NCBI GenBank assembly: GCA_903922735.1
Contig: CAIXUZ010000032.1
Location: 33,332 to 97,331, forward strand
Direction of reading: 5' to 3'
Length of the DNA: 64,000 nucleotides
Source of the DNA: an uncultured Verrucomicrobia subdivision 3 bacterium
GTDB lineage: Bacteria; Verrucomicrobiota; Verrucomicrobiia; Limisphaerales; UBA11358
The position numbers and the translations under genes are program-made. The notes under the pieces are model-generated. The model ran no database searches. It had not been told where the DNA came from and saw only the letters and a list, made by a program, of their open reading frames with translations. Below are positions 45,148-55,500 of this stretch, piece by piece (position 1 is the first letter of the stretch; the number at the start of each line of letters is the position of its first letter).

Positions 45148-46191
45148 TCACAGCGTCCGATCATTGTCCGGGTGTTGCCAATAGTCGAAACTTGGGCCAA
45201 GTTTTTCCAATAGCGGCCGGGTGGCGCGATTTAATCTGGCCATCACATCGGCGGGGAGGGGTTCCAAAGCGGCGGCTAGGTTCCGTTCGAGGTTTTTGAC
45301 ATTGCTGGAACCGCAGAGCGAGCTGGTCATTCCCTTTCCCGCCATGGCCCACTTAAGGGAAATTTCCGCCACCGTCATGCCTTGCTCGTGGGCGATCCGG
45401 CGGATGGCGGCCAGCGCTGCCATGGTTTCCGCTTCGGCCCCGGTCATGCCGTGACGGCAATGTTGATTTCGGCGGGCATCAAAGTGTCGCGTGCGCCGGT
45501 GCAGAATCGGTATCGCTTCAATGCTCGGATAAGGTTTTCCCAGAATCCCCTGCATGAGCGCCATATAGCCAATGACGCCCACTCCGCGCCGGACGCAATG
45601 CGGCAGGATTTCCTGTTCAATCGCCCGCATGAGCAGGCTGTAGGGCAGTTCATTGGCGGCAATCTCCGCGCCGGTGGCCATGGCCTCATCCAATTTCTCC
45701 GCGCTGAAATTACAAACGCCGATATGGCGGATTTTGCCCCCGGCCTGCAATTCTTTCAACGCGGCGAACGCCTCGGACACGGAAGGCGTCGGGATGGATT
45801 CCGTGGTGAAATGGACGATGGAATGGGCGGTGATCGGCCAGTGAACCATATAGAGATCAAGGTAGTCGGTCTGCAACCGGCGCAGGCTCGCTTCGCAATG
45901 TTCCACCAGTTTTTTGGGTTCGGTGTGGGACGGGCTGATTTTGCTGCCGATGAGAATTTTATCGCGCGGCATTCCCTGAATGGCGATGCCCAGGGAACTT
46001 TCACTGGCGCCCTGGTTATACATTTCCGCGGTGTCGAAGAAATTGCAGCCGTGATCCACGGCGCAGCGCACCACGTCATTCACGTCCGACTGGCTGACCG
46101 GCCCCCAATAATCGCCCCCGCCAAAAGCCCAGCAACCCAGGCCAAGCACCGGGAGTTTTAAATCAGATTTGCCGCAGACGCGCTGTTTCAT
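45148..46191 (-). CDS. Aldo/keto reductase
   Basis: A 347-aa NAD(P)-dependent oxidoreductase. The catalytic tetrad is visible as FFDTAEMYNQG (Asp, Tyr), IGSKISPSH (Lys) and YMVHWPI (His). It begins 3 bases after the SDR stop. In fucose catabolism such enzymes oxidise L-fucose, or reduce an intermediate such as lactaldehyde; the operon does not show which. The assignment to this pathway is by context. Confidence 0.85.
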   Translation of the reverse strand: MKQRVCGKSDLKLPVLGLGCWAFGGGDYWGPVSQSDVNDVVRCAVDHGCNFFDTAEMYNQGASESSLGIAIQGMPRDKILIGSKISPSHTEPKKLVEHCEASLRRLQTDYLDLYMVHWPITAHSIVHFTTESIPTPSVSEAFAALKELQAGGKIRHIGVCNFSAEKLDEAMATGAEIAANELPYSLLMRAIEQEILPHCVRRGVGVIGYMALMQGILGKPYPSIEAIPILHRRTRHFDARRNQHCRHGMTGAEAETMAALAAIRRIAHEQGMTVAEISLKWAMAGKGMTSSLCGSSNVKNLERNLAAALEPLPADVMARLNRATRPLLEKLGPSFDYWQHPDNDRTL

Positions 46192-46194
46192 GGG

Positions 46195-46986
46195 TCACTT
46201 CTTATTGGGCAGCGCGCGGGTGGCGCCACCGGAAATGCCGCCGTCCACCAGCAAAGTCTGCGCGGTCACGTATTCACTGGCGTCCGAGGCGAGAAAAACC
46301 ACCGCGCCATCCAGATCCGTCGGCTGGCCCGGACGCTTGAGCGGGATGCGGTCGCAAAGGTAATCCACCCATTCCTGATTTTCATACATGACCGCGTTTT
46401 GCGCCGTCTTGAACCAGCCGGGCGCCAGGCAGTTGACCGTGATGCCGTGCATGCCCCAGTCGTCGGCTAGGCTCATGGTCAGTTGTTTCACGCCGCCGCG
46501 ACTGGCCCCGTAGGGAGCCAGGCCGGCGTAGCCCGCAACGCACGTTACGGAACCGATATTGATGATGCGCCCGAATTTTTTCGGGATCATGTGCCGCGCC
46601 ACGGCCTGCGACACGAAAAATGTGCCGCGCAAATTGGTTTCGAGAATCAGATTCCAGTCGGCCCAGGACACTTCCAGCGCGGGCTTGCGGACATTGCAGC
46701 CGGCGTTGTTCACGAGGATGTCGATCCTGCCAAAATGGGCCGCGGCGGCTTCCACCATTTTCTGGATGCTGTCATGGTCGCGGACATCCAGCGCCAGCGG
46801 CAGAGCGCGCCGGCCCAGCGCTTCAATTTCCTTTTGAAAAGATGACAGCTTCGCGGGATCGCGGCTGGTGATCACCAGATCCGCGCCCGCTTTGGCCAGC
46901 GCGCGGCCGAGGTATTGCCCCAGCCCGCGACTGGTGCCGGTGACGATGGCCACTTTGCCGGTGAGATCGAATAGTTCTGCTTTCAT
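46195..46986 (-). CDS. Short-chain dehydrogenase with YxxxR in place of YxxxK
   Basis: A 263-aa SDR. The Rossmann motif is TGTSRGLGQYLG, NNAG is present (VNNAGCNVRK), and the active-site box reads PYGASRGGVKQL. The Tyr is there, but the expected Lys is Arg (codon cgc). Overall it resembles gluconate 5-dehydrogenase-type SDRs. It lies between the aldo/keto reductase and the alcohol dehydrogenase genes. A role in oxidising fuconate-derived intermediates is inferred. Confidence 0.85.
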   Translation of the reverse strand: MKAELFDLTGKVAIVTGTSRGLGQYLGRALAKAGADLVITSRDPAKLSSFQKEIEALGRRALPLALDVRDHDSIQKMVEAAAAHFGRIDILVNNAGCNVRKPALEVSWADWNLILETNLRGTFFVSQAVARHMIPKKFGRIINIGSVTCVAGYAGLAPYGASRGGVKQLTMSLADDWGMHGITVNCLAPGWFKTAQNAVMYENQEWVDYLCDRIPLKRPGQPTDLDGAVVFLASDASEYVTAQTLLVDGGISGGATRALPNKK

Positions 46987-47030
46987 ACAAATGTCTTCAG
47001 CCGTTTTACAGAAAAGTTAACGAGGTCGCC

Positions 47031-48062
47031 TCACGGGGTCAGGATCACCTTCAGCAGTCCGGCCTCCCGTTGATGAAGCCGCTCAAACCACGCCGCGCCT
47101 TCGCTCAAAGGCGCCACCGCACTGAGCAGCGGTGCGGCTGTGATCGCGCCGCGAGCCATCATGTCCAGGCAGGCCGGATATTCGCCCGCCGAGGCGCACG
47201 AGCCAAACAGCGACAGTTCGCGGGTCACGATGACCTGGAGCGGCACTTCCACCCGGGCGGACACATTGCCAACCAGCGTCACGGAGCCGCCTTTGCGCAC
47301 GGCGCGCAGCGCCAAATCCACGGTCGCACCGAGGCCGACCGCCTCAAAGATATGATCCGCTCCCCGATTGCCGGTGAGCCGCAGGATTTCTGCCAAGGCC
47401 TGGCCGTTGGAGGAATTGATGGTTTCATGGGCGCCCAGACTGGCGGCCCGGGCCAGCCGGTCGGCCGCCATGTCCACCACAAAAACCCGACCGAAGCCGG
47501 CGAGACGGACCGCCTGGAGCAGCGCCAGCCCGATCATGCCGCAGCCGATGATCACCGCCGTGTCGTTCAGCGTCGCCGGCTTCCGTCGGACGGCGTGAAA
47601 GGCAATGGTGAAAGGTTCGATGAGCGCCGCGTGCTCGAAGGATAAATTGTCCGGCAGCCGGTAAAGAATATGCTGCGGCACGGCGACGAACTCGGCGAAC
47701 GCGCCCGCCTGGCGATAATCTTCGCACGACACCCCCAGGACCCGGCGCTGATTGCAAAGATTGACTTCGCCGCGCCGGCAGAACTCGCAGCTTCCGCAAT
47801 AGATCGTCGAATCAAAAGTGACCCGGTCGCCGCGTTTCCAGCCACTGACTCCGCCGCCCACCCCGGCGATGATGCCAGCGGCCTCATGCCCCATGATGAT
47901 GGGCGGGCGGCGGCGGCCGGTGGAACCATCCATGCCATGAACATCACTGCCGCAAATGCCGCAGGCTTTGACCGACACCAGCACATCGGTCGGCCCGAAG
48001 GAGGGCAGGGGCACCTCTGCGTAGGCGAACTTCAGGTATTCTTTGAGAACCAACGCTTTCAT
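47031..48062 (-). CDS. Zinc-dependent medium-chain alcohol dehydrogenase
   Basis: A 343-aa MDR enzyme. The catalytic zinc ligands are in ACGICGSDVHG and IIMGHEAAG. The four structural Cys are in YCGSCEFCRRGEVNLC. A Rossmann fold follows (AVIIGCGMIGLALLQ). Its ATG overlaps the fucU stop. The best guess is oxidation of L-fucose or of 2-keto-3-deoxy-L-fuconate, by context; sorbitol/threonine-type substrates are the alternative. Confidence 0.85.
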   Translation of the reverse strand: MKALVLKEYLKFAYAEVPLPSFGPTDVLVSVKACGICGSDVHGMDGSTGRRRPPIIMGHEAAGIIAGVGGGVSGWKRGDRVTFDSTIYCGSCEFCRRGEVNLCNQRRVLGVSCEDYRQAGAFAEFVAVPQHILYRLPDNLSFEHAALIEPFTIAFHAVRRKPATLNDTAVIIGCGMIGLALLQAVRLAGFGRVFVVDMAADRLARAASLGAHETINSSNGQALAEILRLTGNRGADHIFEAVGLGATVDLALRAVRKGGSVTLVGNVSARVEVPLQVIVTRELSLFGSCASAGEYPACLDMMARGAITAAPLLSAVAPLSEGAAWFERLHQREAGLLKVILTP

Positions 48063-48487
48063 ATTTGATCCGGTTTGACGACGCCGATGGTGATGAGGAG
48101 GTTGGCGAAACGCTGCTCCTCGCCGGTCGCAATGACGAGCGCGGTGGCAGGCTGGTTCGCCGCCGCATAAAATTCAGCGCGCGCCAAAGCCTGATGCTCA
48201 ATCCCCGCCGGCAGCAATTTAAAAAATTCCTGATGGATCGGCGCCGGCTGGCCGTCGCGCGTGGCCATCAGTGTGACTTTTTCAATTGGAATCGTGTCCC
48301 GCAGAACCTCCAGAACATCGGTAACCTTCACCAGTCCGCGCCGCAGGTTCAGAAAAACCCGCGCGGCATCGGCGGGAGACTGGGTCGAAACCGGATAGTT
48401 GCCATCCGCGATGAGCACGCAGGCGCCGTGGCCGGCCCTTCCCAAGGCCGCTAAAATCTCCGGGTGCAACAAACGGGTGAGTAACAT
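48059..48487 (-). CDS. fucU: RbsD/FucU-family sugar mutarotase
   Basis: A 142-aa protein that interconverts sugar anomers. FucU/RbsD motifs are RAGHGACVLIADGNYPV near the start and the family-typical end ATALVIATGEEQRFANLL followed by GVVKPDQI. It is the first gene of the operon leading to the GH29 fucosidase, which favours L-fucose over ribose as the substrate. The 143 bases upstream separate it from the AraC regulator gene and hold a small palindrome. Confidence 0.85.
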   Translation of the reverse strand: MLLTRLLHPEILAALGRAGHGACVLIADGNYPVSTQSPADAARVFLNLRRGLVKVTDVLEVLRDTIPIEKVTLMATRDGQPAPIHQEFFKLLPAGIEHQALARAEFYAAANQPATALVIATGEEQRFANLLITIGVVKPDQI

Positions 48488-48569
48488 GACGCCATTGTGC
48501 TACAAGCCGGATTCTACGTCTTGGAAATTCGGGCAGCCGGGATTGGGACTTCGGGCAATGCAATTTCTT

Positions 48570-48582
48570 GATCCAATGGATC
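48570..48582. promoter_or_regulatory. Small palindrome upstream of fucU
   Basis: gatcc-aat-ggatc, a perfect 5-3-5 palindrome 83 bases before the fucU ATG in the araC-fucU gap. It could be an operator, though AraC-type regulators usually bind direct repeats. A weaker stem gccgg/ccggc around an AT-rich loop lies at 48598-48617 and may end the AraC transcript. Confidence 0.3.
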
Positions 48583-48630
48583 CGGCTGTCAGGAATGGCC
48601 GGAATAAAAAGACCGGCGAAAAAACATCAA

Positions 48631-49563
48631 TCAACCACCGCGCGGGGCGGCGTGCTTGGCGCGATAGATTTTGGGTGAACATCCGAAGGTGGATTTGAAA
48701 TTGTGGTGAAAGTGGGAAAGGTCATCAAACCCACACTCGAACATGATCTCGGTGACCGATTTCCCCGTTTCCACCAGCAGCCTCGCCCCGTGTTTCAGGC
48801 GCAAGGCCAGCAAATGCTGCCGCCAACTCTTGCCCGTCAGGCGGCGAAACAGCTCCGTAAATCGTCGTCGGCTTAATCCGGCTTGGGCGGCGGCTTCATC
48901 CAGCGACTGCTGGCGGTAAAAGCTGGTTTCCAGGCCGGCGACATAGTTGGCCACGCGCCGCAGGCTGGTCACGGCGTCAATCGATTCCCCATCGGTTTTG
49001 GCTCCTTGCCGCTCGCTCACCCGCAAAACGCGCACCCCGATTTGCAGGAGCAGACTGATCAGCAACGCCTGCCAGCCTTCGCGGCGAATCACCTGCTCGT
49101 AAAGCATCTGCTGCAAGTCCTGGCGCACCGACCGGGCCACATTGGAGCGGGCAGCCGTCAGATTCCATCGGGTGATGGCTTGCCGCCGCAAGGCGGTTGC
49201 CAGCGCAGCCGGCAATATCTGCTCCCGATAATGAATCACATAGATCACCACCGGCTCGGCGGAGATGTCCGCATTGGAATGTTGAGTGTGCGCCGTCACA
49301 TGCACCAGGCTATCCCGGTGCAAATTCCAGGTTTTCTCCGGAGTGCGCAGCTGCACGGCACCCGACACCACAAACAGAAACTTATTGAAATTTTCATTAA
49401 ACCAGGCCGGTCCCGACCAGTTCGCCGCGTGGCGGCTTTCCAGAACCACCACGCCGAATTCAGGAATGGAAACGTATTTGGGCCGGGAGGTCAGTTCCGC
49501 ATCGGCTACGGGCTTAACCGGGCGCGGCTTGGACTTGCTTTGGTGGACAGGGCGTGAAGGCAT
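48631..49563 (-). CDS. AraC-family regulator
   Basis: A 310-aa protein. An N-terminal cupin-type sensor domain (KFLFVVSGAVQLRTPEKTW) precedes a C-terminal double HTH (LDEAAAQAGLSRRRFTELFR, VTEIMFECGFDDLSHFHHNF, KSTFGCSPKIYR). It is transcribed toward fucU and probably activates the fucose operon in response to fucose or a derivative. It starts 44 bases after the DUF4838 gene, so it may also share that transcript. Confidence 0.88.
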   Translation of the reverse strand: MPSRPVHQSKSKPRPVKPVADAELTSRPKYVSIPEFGVVVLESRHAANWSGPAWFNENFNKFLFVVSGAVQLRTPEKTWNLHRDSLVHVTAHTQHSNADISAEPVVIYVIHYREQILPAALATALRRQAITRWNLTAARSNVARSVRQDLQQMLYEQVIRREGWQALLISLLLQIGVRVLRVSERQGAKTDGESIDAVTSLRRVANYVAGLETSFYRQQSLDEAAAQAGLSRRRFTELFRRLTGKSWRQHLLALRLKHGARLLVETGKSVTEIMFECGFDDLSHFHHNFKSTFGCSPKIYRAKHAAPRGG

Positions 49564-49607
49564 GGGAAGCAGTTTTTTATTTGAGGTGCATTATCAGAAT
49601 CTCCGGA

Positions 49608-51611
49608 TCACTTTGAAAGGTTCGCTTTCGGATTGCCCCAACTTTGCGATTCATAATATGTAATTATCGACGGGCTGGAAACAAAGTCGCCCTCGATCGT
49701 TTTGCGATACTCCATGAGCTGCCGGCGGGCCGCATCAAATGTTGAAGCATCCCTGGTGTCCACCTTGTGTTCGAACGCATTGGCGGTTTCCTGAACCAGC
49801 CAGGCGTGCTTCAATCCTTTTTCCAGGAAGGCCACCCGCTGAGTTGCCAGCGGGTCGCCTTGCGCCGCCAGTTTGGCCCGGGCCAGCAGGTTCCATCCGG
49901 TCTCCCAAGCTGCCTTGGGAAAGATTTCCTTGGAGATGGCATAGATGGCATACCAGCCGGATTCATATCTGGCGTTCCGCTTTTCCGCGGCGGCGGTGCT
50001 CTCGGGAGTCCATTTCGCGGAGTATGCCTCCCAGTTTTCAAAATAGGCTTTGACCTCGCTCTTCGCGGACCCGAACGCAGAGTAGTACTCATCCAGAAAT
50101 TCATCCGCAGCCTGATCCGGCTGATTCAACGCCCGGGCGATGCAGTAGAGCGTGGGACCCTGAGCCGCATACTGGCCGGTCAATGCATCAAAATCCACTC
50201 CCAGCATGGAATGCTTGAAGCCATAGCTGAGATCCGCCGCGAACGTTTTGCCATAGAAAACCGGGAAAGCATTCCCCTGATACGTGGTGTTGGGCCGGAA
50301 GAAGATGCTGGCGCCCGCCTCCGACCAGGCTCGCAGGGATTTTCTAAAATCATCGGACTCGGGCTGATTCCAGGGAAAATGCGAGCCGCCCGGGATAAGC
50401 CCGATGAACTCATTTTTGTTCAGCCTGGTCCCGAGGGGCGGTTTGACATAGTTGTTATAGGCATAGAAGACGGTTTTCACATTCGGGCGCTCTTTGGAAG
50501 CCAGTCCGAAAACCGCGTTGTTAAATTTCACATAGCGGTCGGTCACGGAACCCAGCCCTTCCATCCAGCCGCTCCAACCGCCTTTGGCTTTCTGCCAGGT
50601 CCTGGTCACCGTCTCGAGGCGCTGGTCGAACGGGACCTTGTTCTCCGGGTCCGGCATATCCCAGCCCAGGCAATGGCTGCAAACGCAGCTGCCGGGAGTA
50701 TCGTTTTCGCAAAGATTGATGAACTCGGACTGGCCGGCCGATTTCCAGTTTTCAACGATCTGGTTCCACAACGCGGGCTGGGAAACACACATGGCAATCA
50801 TATCCGCTTGTTTGGACCCTTTCGGGTCCAGTCGACGCTTGCCATCCGGCAGTTGGGCAAAGTATTCCGGATGGGTCTGGTAGTATTGATCGTAAAACCG
50901 GGTGAATGAGTGTCCGTAAGCCATGGTTGGGTTCTGAAAGAATCGCTGCCTTCTCAGCCAGGTATACTGGCCGTTGGAAAAGGCCTCGAATTTCTCTTTG
51001 GTGGAGAATCCGTAATAGCCGCCGTTGGGAACCCCGCCATACTCAGCCCCGGCTCGCCACTGTTTTTGGATCAAAACTGGTCTGACCACGGTGTTTGCAT
51101 TCGGGACGGAAACGATCTCATGTTTGGGAATCACTTCGCCCAAAGTCCCCGGCCAAAGCCAGCGGATCGATGCGTTCTTTTCCAGCAGGTCATAGACTCC
51201 GAAAAGAGTTCCCACCCCGGTCTTCATGTCGAGCGGATCACCCCCGGTGTCCTGGCCGCAAATAAATACGTCGTTCGCACTGGTTTTTATGAGGTAGGCG
51301 TTCAATCCCAGTTTCGCGCTGTCAATTCCCGCCTTGGCGGCGGCATCGCACCTACCCAGGAAGACCCGTGTTCCCGTGGTCGTTGCATTCGGTTCATTCT
51401 GGATGGGAGGAGTCAATCCGGTGGACCGGGCCAAATGATATTGCAGTTCCCTGGCCGCGAACTGCTCCACCCGGTTTGCCTTGGCTGGAAGGACAATGGT
51501 GCACACGCGCTTAAGTTTCGCATCCACTAGCGTCATCGAACCGAATGCCGGCGATGAATTTAAAAAAATATAAACCGTCGACAAAATTAAAAGGACGCGC
51601 TTTCCAAACAT
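49608..51611 (-). CDS. Secreted DUF4838 protein (GH67-like N-terminal domain)
   Basis: Encodes 667 aa from ATG 51611 with a signal peptide (LLILSTVYIFLNSSPAFG). The N-terminal part (ARELQYHLARSTGLTP) resembles the alpha-glucuronidase/GH20-type b domain that precedes catalytic barrels. The middle (TLFGVYDLLEKNASIRWLWP, FINLCENDTPGSCVCSHCLG) and PNTTYQGNAFPVFYGK are typical of DUF4838. It probably hydrolyses a polysaccharide outside the cytoplasm. Enzymatic activity for this family is little characterised as far as I recall. Confidence 0.75.
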   Translation of the reverse strand: MFGKRVLLILSTVYIFLNSSPAFGSMTLVDAKLKRVCTIVLPAKANRVEQFAARELQYHLARSTGLTPPIQNEPNATTTGTRVFLGRCDAAAKAGIDSAKLGLNAYLIKTSANDVFICGQDTGGDPLDMKTGVGTLFGVYDLLEKNASIRWLWPGTLGEVIPKHEIVSVPNANTVVRPVLIQKQWRAGAEYGGVPNGGYYGFSTKEKFEAFSNGQYTWLRRQRFFQNPTMAYGHSFTRFYDQYYQTHPEYFAQLPDGKRRLDPKGSKQADMIAMCVSQPALWNQIVENWKSAGQSEFINLCENDTPGSCVCSHCLGWDMPDPENKVPFDQRLETVTRTWQKAKGGWSGWMEGLGSVTDRYVKFNNAVFGLASKERPNVKTVFYAYNNYVKPPLGTRLNKNEFIGLIPGGSHFPWNQPESDDFRKSLRAWSEAGASIFFRPNTTYQGNAFPVFYGKTFAADLSYGFKHSMLGVDFDALTGQYAAQGPTLYCIARALNQPDQAADEFLDEYYSAFGSAKSEVKAYFENWEAYSAKWTPESTAAAEKRNARYESGWYAIYAISKEIFPKAAWETGWNLLARAKLAAQGDPLATQRVAFLEKGLKHAWLVQETANAFEHKVDTRDASTFDAARRQLMEYRKTIEGDFVSSPSIITYYESQSWGNPKANLSK

Positions 51612-52526
51612 GATTGAACGAATTCTTTCAACGGTTGGGAAATTGGCCAGACAAATTCGTGTATTATCCGGCCGCACGATGGTTTTCGCCGTGTCATCCA
51701 GCCATTCGCGATCGGCGAACAGGGCGATCAATTTCAACCGTGTTACCGGTCTTGGGGAAGGTCAACCCGCCTGCCGGTGGCCGCCGATTGGCGCGCGGCT
51801 ACCGTTCAATCCCTCACCTCACCACCATGCTTTACTTCACTGCCGGCAAACTCCGCTTTCCCCAGTTCTAATTCCACCGAAAACAGCGGGGAACCATATT
51901 ATTTCCCATAACAGACTCCAGTTGAATATTCTATGCTTATCGGGTTGCTTGCCATGCGATCTTCCGAGAATAGCCCAGCACTTCAGTGCTGGATTTGCTG
52001 GGGAGAAACGGCCCAGTCCTGGAAGGACGGCAGAAAAGTCCTTTCGTCCCTGCCGGGACTTGCGGTTACGCGGGGAATGGTTCCCAGCGCTCAAGCGCTG
52101 GGCTATTTTCAAAAAATCAATCTGCGCCCAAGTTGGCAACCAACCGGATAAGCACAGAATATTCCGCCCAATGTTTGATTGGCTTTTGCTGAAATTTCAT
52201 CCGATGTGGCGCGGCGCGTCAGGATTTGGCGGCGGGTTTGCGGGGCACTTGCCGACGTCGCGGGCGACAGAAACCGCAAGCCGATGAAATACACTTGCAG
52301 CGAAGCAGAAGAGAGGCAAAATCCTGACCGATAACCCACCCTGGTCATGGGTCAGATACAAAATGAGAATAACTCGCGCGGGATTCGCGCGGCCAGCAAC
52401 CGCATAACCCATAGCATGCTTCGCCCCGGTCCTCACCCCAGCGGGAGGAGTGGTTCCCGCGGCTGGTTAAAACGCGTATCTGAGCGGACGAAGATTGGGC
52501 CAATGGCAACATGAAATTCCATGCAT
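51612..52526. repeat. Gene-free gap with three hairpins (51975-52102)
   Basis: No credible gene lies in this 915-base gap. It holds ccagcact-tc-agtgctgg (51975-51992), a second imperfect stem cagtcct-gga-aggac (about 52013-52030), and cccagcgct-ca-agcgctggg (52083-52102). All are variants of one 'cagcgct' hairpin spaced within 130 bases, with flanks such as cctgccgggacttgcggtta. The pattern resembles the dispersed 'cagcgctaaagcgctgg' palindromes of planctomycete and verrucomicrobial genomes. Confidence 0.65.
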
Positions 52527-55500
52527 TCAGGGCCCCAGCAAAATGCGGTAGAAGATCTGCGACCGGGTCGTATTTGTGTCTGCCCAGGTAAACGGAAGCG
52601 CGGGCGCGTTTGTAAAGAACAAGGTTTGCCACGACGGCGAGGCCAGGTTCGTTGCGCCTTGAATCGTATAATCCGGCCCCGCGTCGCCGGTGATGGTAAA
52701 CCTAAAGGTCTTGGCACTGAAAAGTGGTGGAGAAATCCCCGGCTTCTGCGGCGCAATCACGCCCACCCAAAAACTTTGCGTGGCAGCCAGGCTGGCCTGG
52801 TTGGTGACCACCACCGTGAACTGGTTGCTCGTCCCGCCCTGCAAAATCGCCGGACGCCAGTTCACCACGCCGCTGGCGGTGTTGATGCCGGCGCCAACCG
52901 GTTTGACTGGCAGCGCAAATCCCAACGGGAGCGACGGTGAATTGGGATCGGTCGCGCTGTTGGTCACCCATAAGGTGGCACCAGCCATCAGACTGCGATT
53001 TGTATTCGCTGCCAGCACCGGTTTAAGAATCGTGGCAAGAACCGCAACACTGCTGGTTACACTGCCGAAGGCGTTGGTGATGACGACGGAATAATTGCCC
53101 GCGTTGGTGGCTTGGAGGTTGGTCAATGTCAGCGAAGCAGCAATCGCCCCGACGGATGGGGCGCCATTGAAAAGCCATTGATATCTCAGGGGCTCATTAC
53201 CGGTCGCACCGACGGCGAACGTGACGCTGGCGCCAACCGGAATAGACTGGCTAAGCGGCTGGTTGGTGACGGCGGGGAAAGCGGCGATGTATTCCGAGGG
53301 CTTGAGTATGGCATATCCATTGGTCTGCAAATATTGCATGATTTTTTGAAATTCAAGCAGGCTGTTGGTACCGCTGTTGCTGACGAAAGAAGCGGGATGA
53401 AATTGCAGCGAAACGGGTCCGGCTGGCCCGCCCGGATAAGTGGTCGCGAACTTCGTCGAGTTAGGCAGCCCGGTGCCATCAGATTCGGAAATGATACCCA
53501 TCGCCGCCACGCTGGCATTCAAACCACCGTTTCTAACGGTGGTCACGCTGGTGGCGAAGAAGAGCCGCAGAGCGGGCGTAGCATTGATGACGATGGCGGT
53601 ATTAGTGTCGAACCCATTATAAGCGGTGCCAAACGAACAGACGGTATGCCCCAGAGCATTGGATAGGGCGTCTTGAGATTCCGCCATGTGTAATTGCATA
53701 TAGGCCAAACCGGATCCGTTGTATTCCGAAACGTTTTGGCCGCCAGTATTCGTCCATTGGGTGTGATCCCAGGCATGATTCCAGAATTCGACATCACCGA
53801 TGGTTTCCTGCGACTGCATCCAGTTGGTTGTGTTTCGGTAGGTGGCAGACTGGTTGGTGGCAAGAATGTGGTCAATACAGTTGGTGCAAATGACGCCCAA
53901 GCCGACTTTTATACCCAAGGTGCGGGTAACTTGGAGTAAATTAGTCCAAGCTGGAGAAGATCCGCGAAAGTCGTCGCACTTGATGATGACAACCTTGGCA
54001 GGATTGAGACTTCCCAACCCTTGAATGGTAAACACCGCGCTATTGGAGGCGCCTAAATAATCAGCATCCGCCGCGACGGTGTTTGCCACACAATAGGTGC
54101 CGACATTGGTGGGGGCGTGTGTGCTGGGACCGTAACTGGTTGGCGCCACACCCACATAGTTGGTGGTTCTCGTGCCGGTGGAACCGATAAATGAAATAGT
54201 CGGACTCTGCGCCGCACCGTTGTATTGGAACGTCGTCGGGCTATAACTAAACGCGCTCGGATTCCCGCCGACGCCCAAATAAAGTCCGCCGAGTATGATG
54301 TGAAGCGAAGGCGCTCCCGCCAGCGAACCACCAGAGTATGTCACGTTGGTGGGCACCGTGCCGCCCACCCCGCCCGCACTGCCCGAAACATTGGCGATGA
54401 TCGGGTAGCCACCCGGTCCCAAGGTTGGCCCCAGGTTATTAAGGTTGAATACCGTGCCGGCTGACAGCGTCATTGCGCCATTGGTGACGATGAAGGATGC
54501 GTTGGTGCCGTCATAGACCAACGAGACAATGCCGGCACTGCAATTATTGCTGCCGGCCAGGCTGGCGCCAAACATGCTGTTGCTCAACGTCTGGCCCGCG
54601 CCCAAGGTAAATGGAGCAGCCAAAGCTGAGTTATCAAAGGTCGCACCGCCTGCCACCGTGATGATCGGGCTGCTGGCAAGCGAACCGCTCCCGCTTAACG
54701 CCAGTGTGCCGGTGCGGATGGTCGTCGGACCGGCATAGGTGTTGGGGCTGACGAGGGTCAGCGTGCCGCTACCAAGTTTGGTCAGGCCGCCGCCGGCACT
54801 GTTCGGATCCTGCAGCAACGGCAACGGCAGCGTGACCGCGAAGCCGCCGTCATCAATGACCGCTCCGCCAACCTGCACAAAGCTGGCGGCGTTGAGCGCT
54901 GTGCTATTCGTATTGATCAAGCTGCCACTGCTCCCCGCCGCCAGCGCACCGCCGTTGAAGTTCAGCCGGGAATTAGCGCCCCCCAGAATGACCGAGGAAA
55001 CATTCGTCATTCCGCCGCCGGCGGACAAGATCACATAGTTGTTAGAGGCCGCTGCGTTATTGCCGATGGTCAAACTCGTGTTGCCGAGGCTCCACAGCGA
55101 GTTGGTGCTGCCGAATGTGCCGCCGATGGTGACAAAGTTATTATTAGCATTGGAATAATTGCCAATGTAGCTGGCGGCGGTGCTGAATACCTGGCCGCCG
55201 TTGGTGATGGCCAGATAGTTGGCATAAGAGTTGGTCCAGCCACCAACCGTAAAGCCTCCGTTATTCGTAACGAGGCCGCCTTGTCCCACCCATAACCAGT
55301 TGTTGGTGCCGGAATAAACGTCGCCAAAGCCGCCACTGATATTTAAGCCACGAAGCGACAAGGTTGCCGGATTGCCCGCAACATCGGCTCCCGCCACCAG
55401 CCAGCTATTACTCAGTCCTTGTCGGCCTTCAAAGCTGCTTCCGGCAGAAATGAAAACCTGCCCTCCATTCGTGATGACCAGGGAACTATTCACGCCATAG

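Noticed and set aside
51610..52287. 225-codon plus-strand frame in the 915-base gap
   Set aside because: It runs through the three hairpins and has no recognisable domain or ribosome-binding site.
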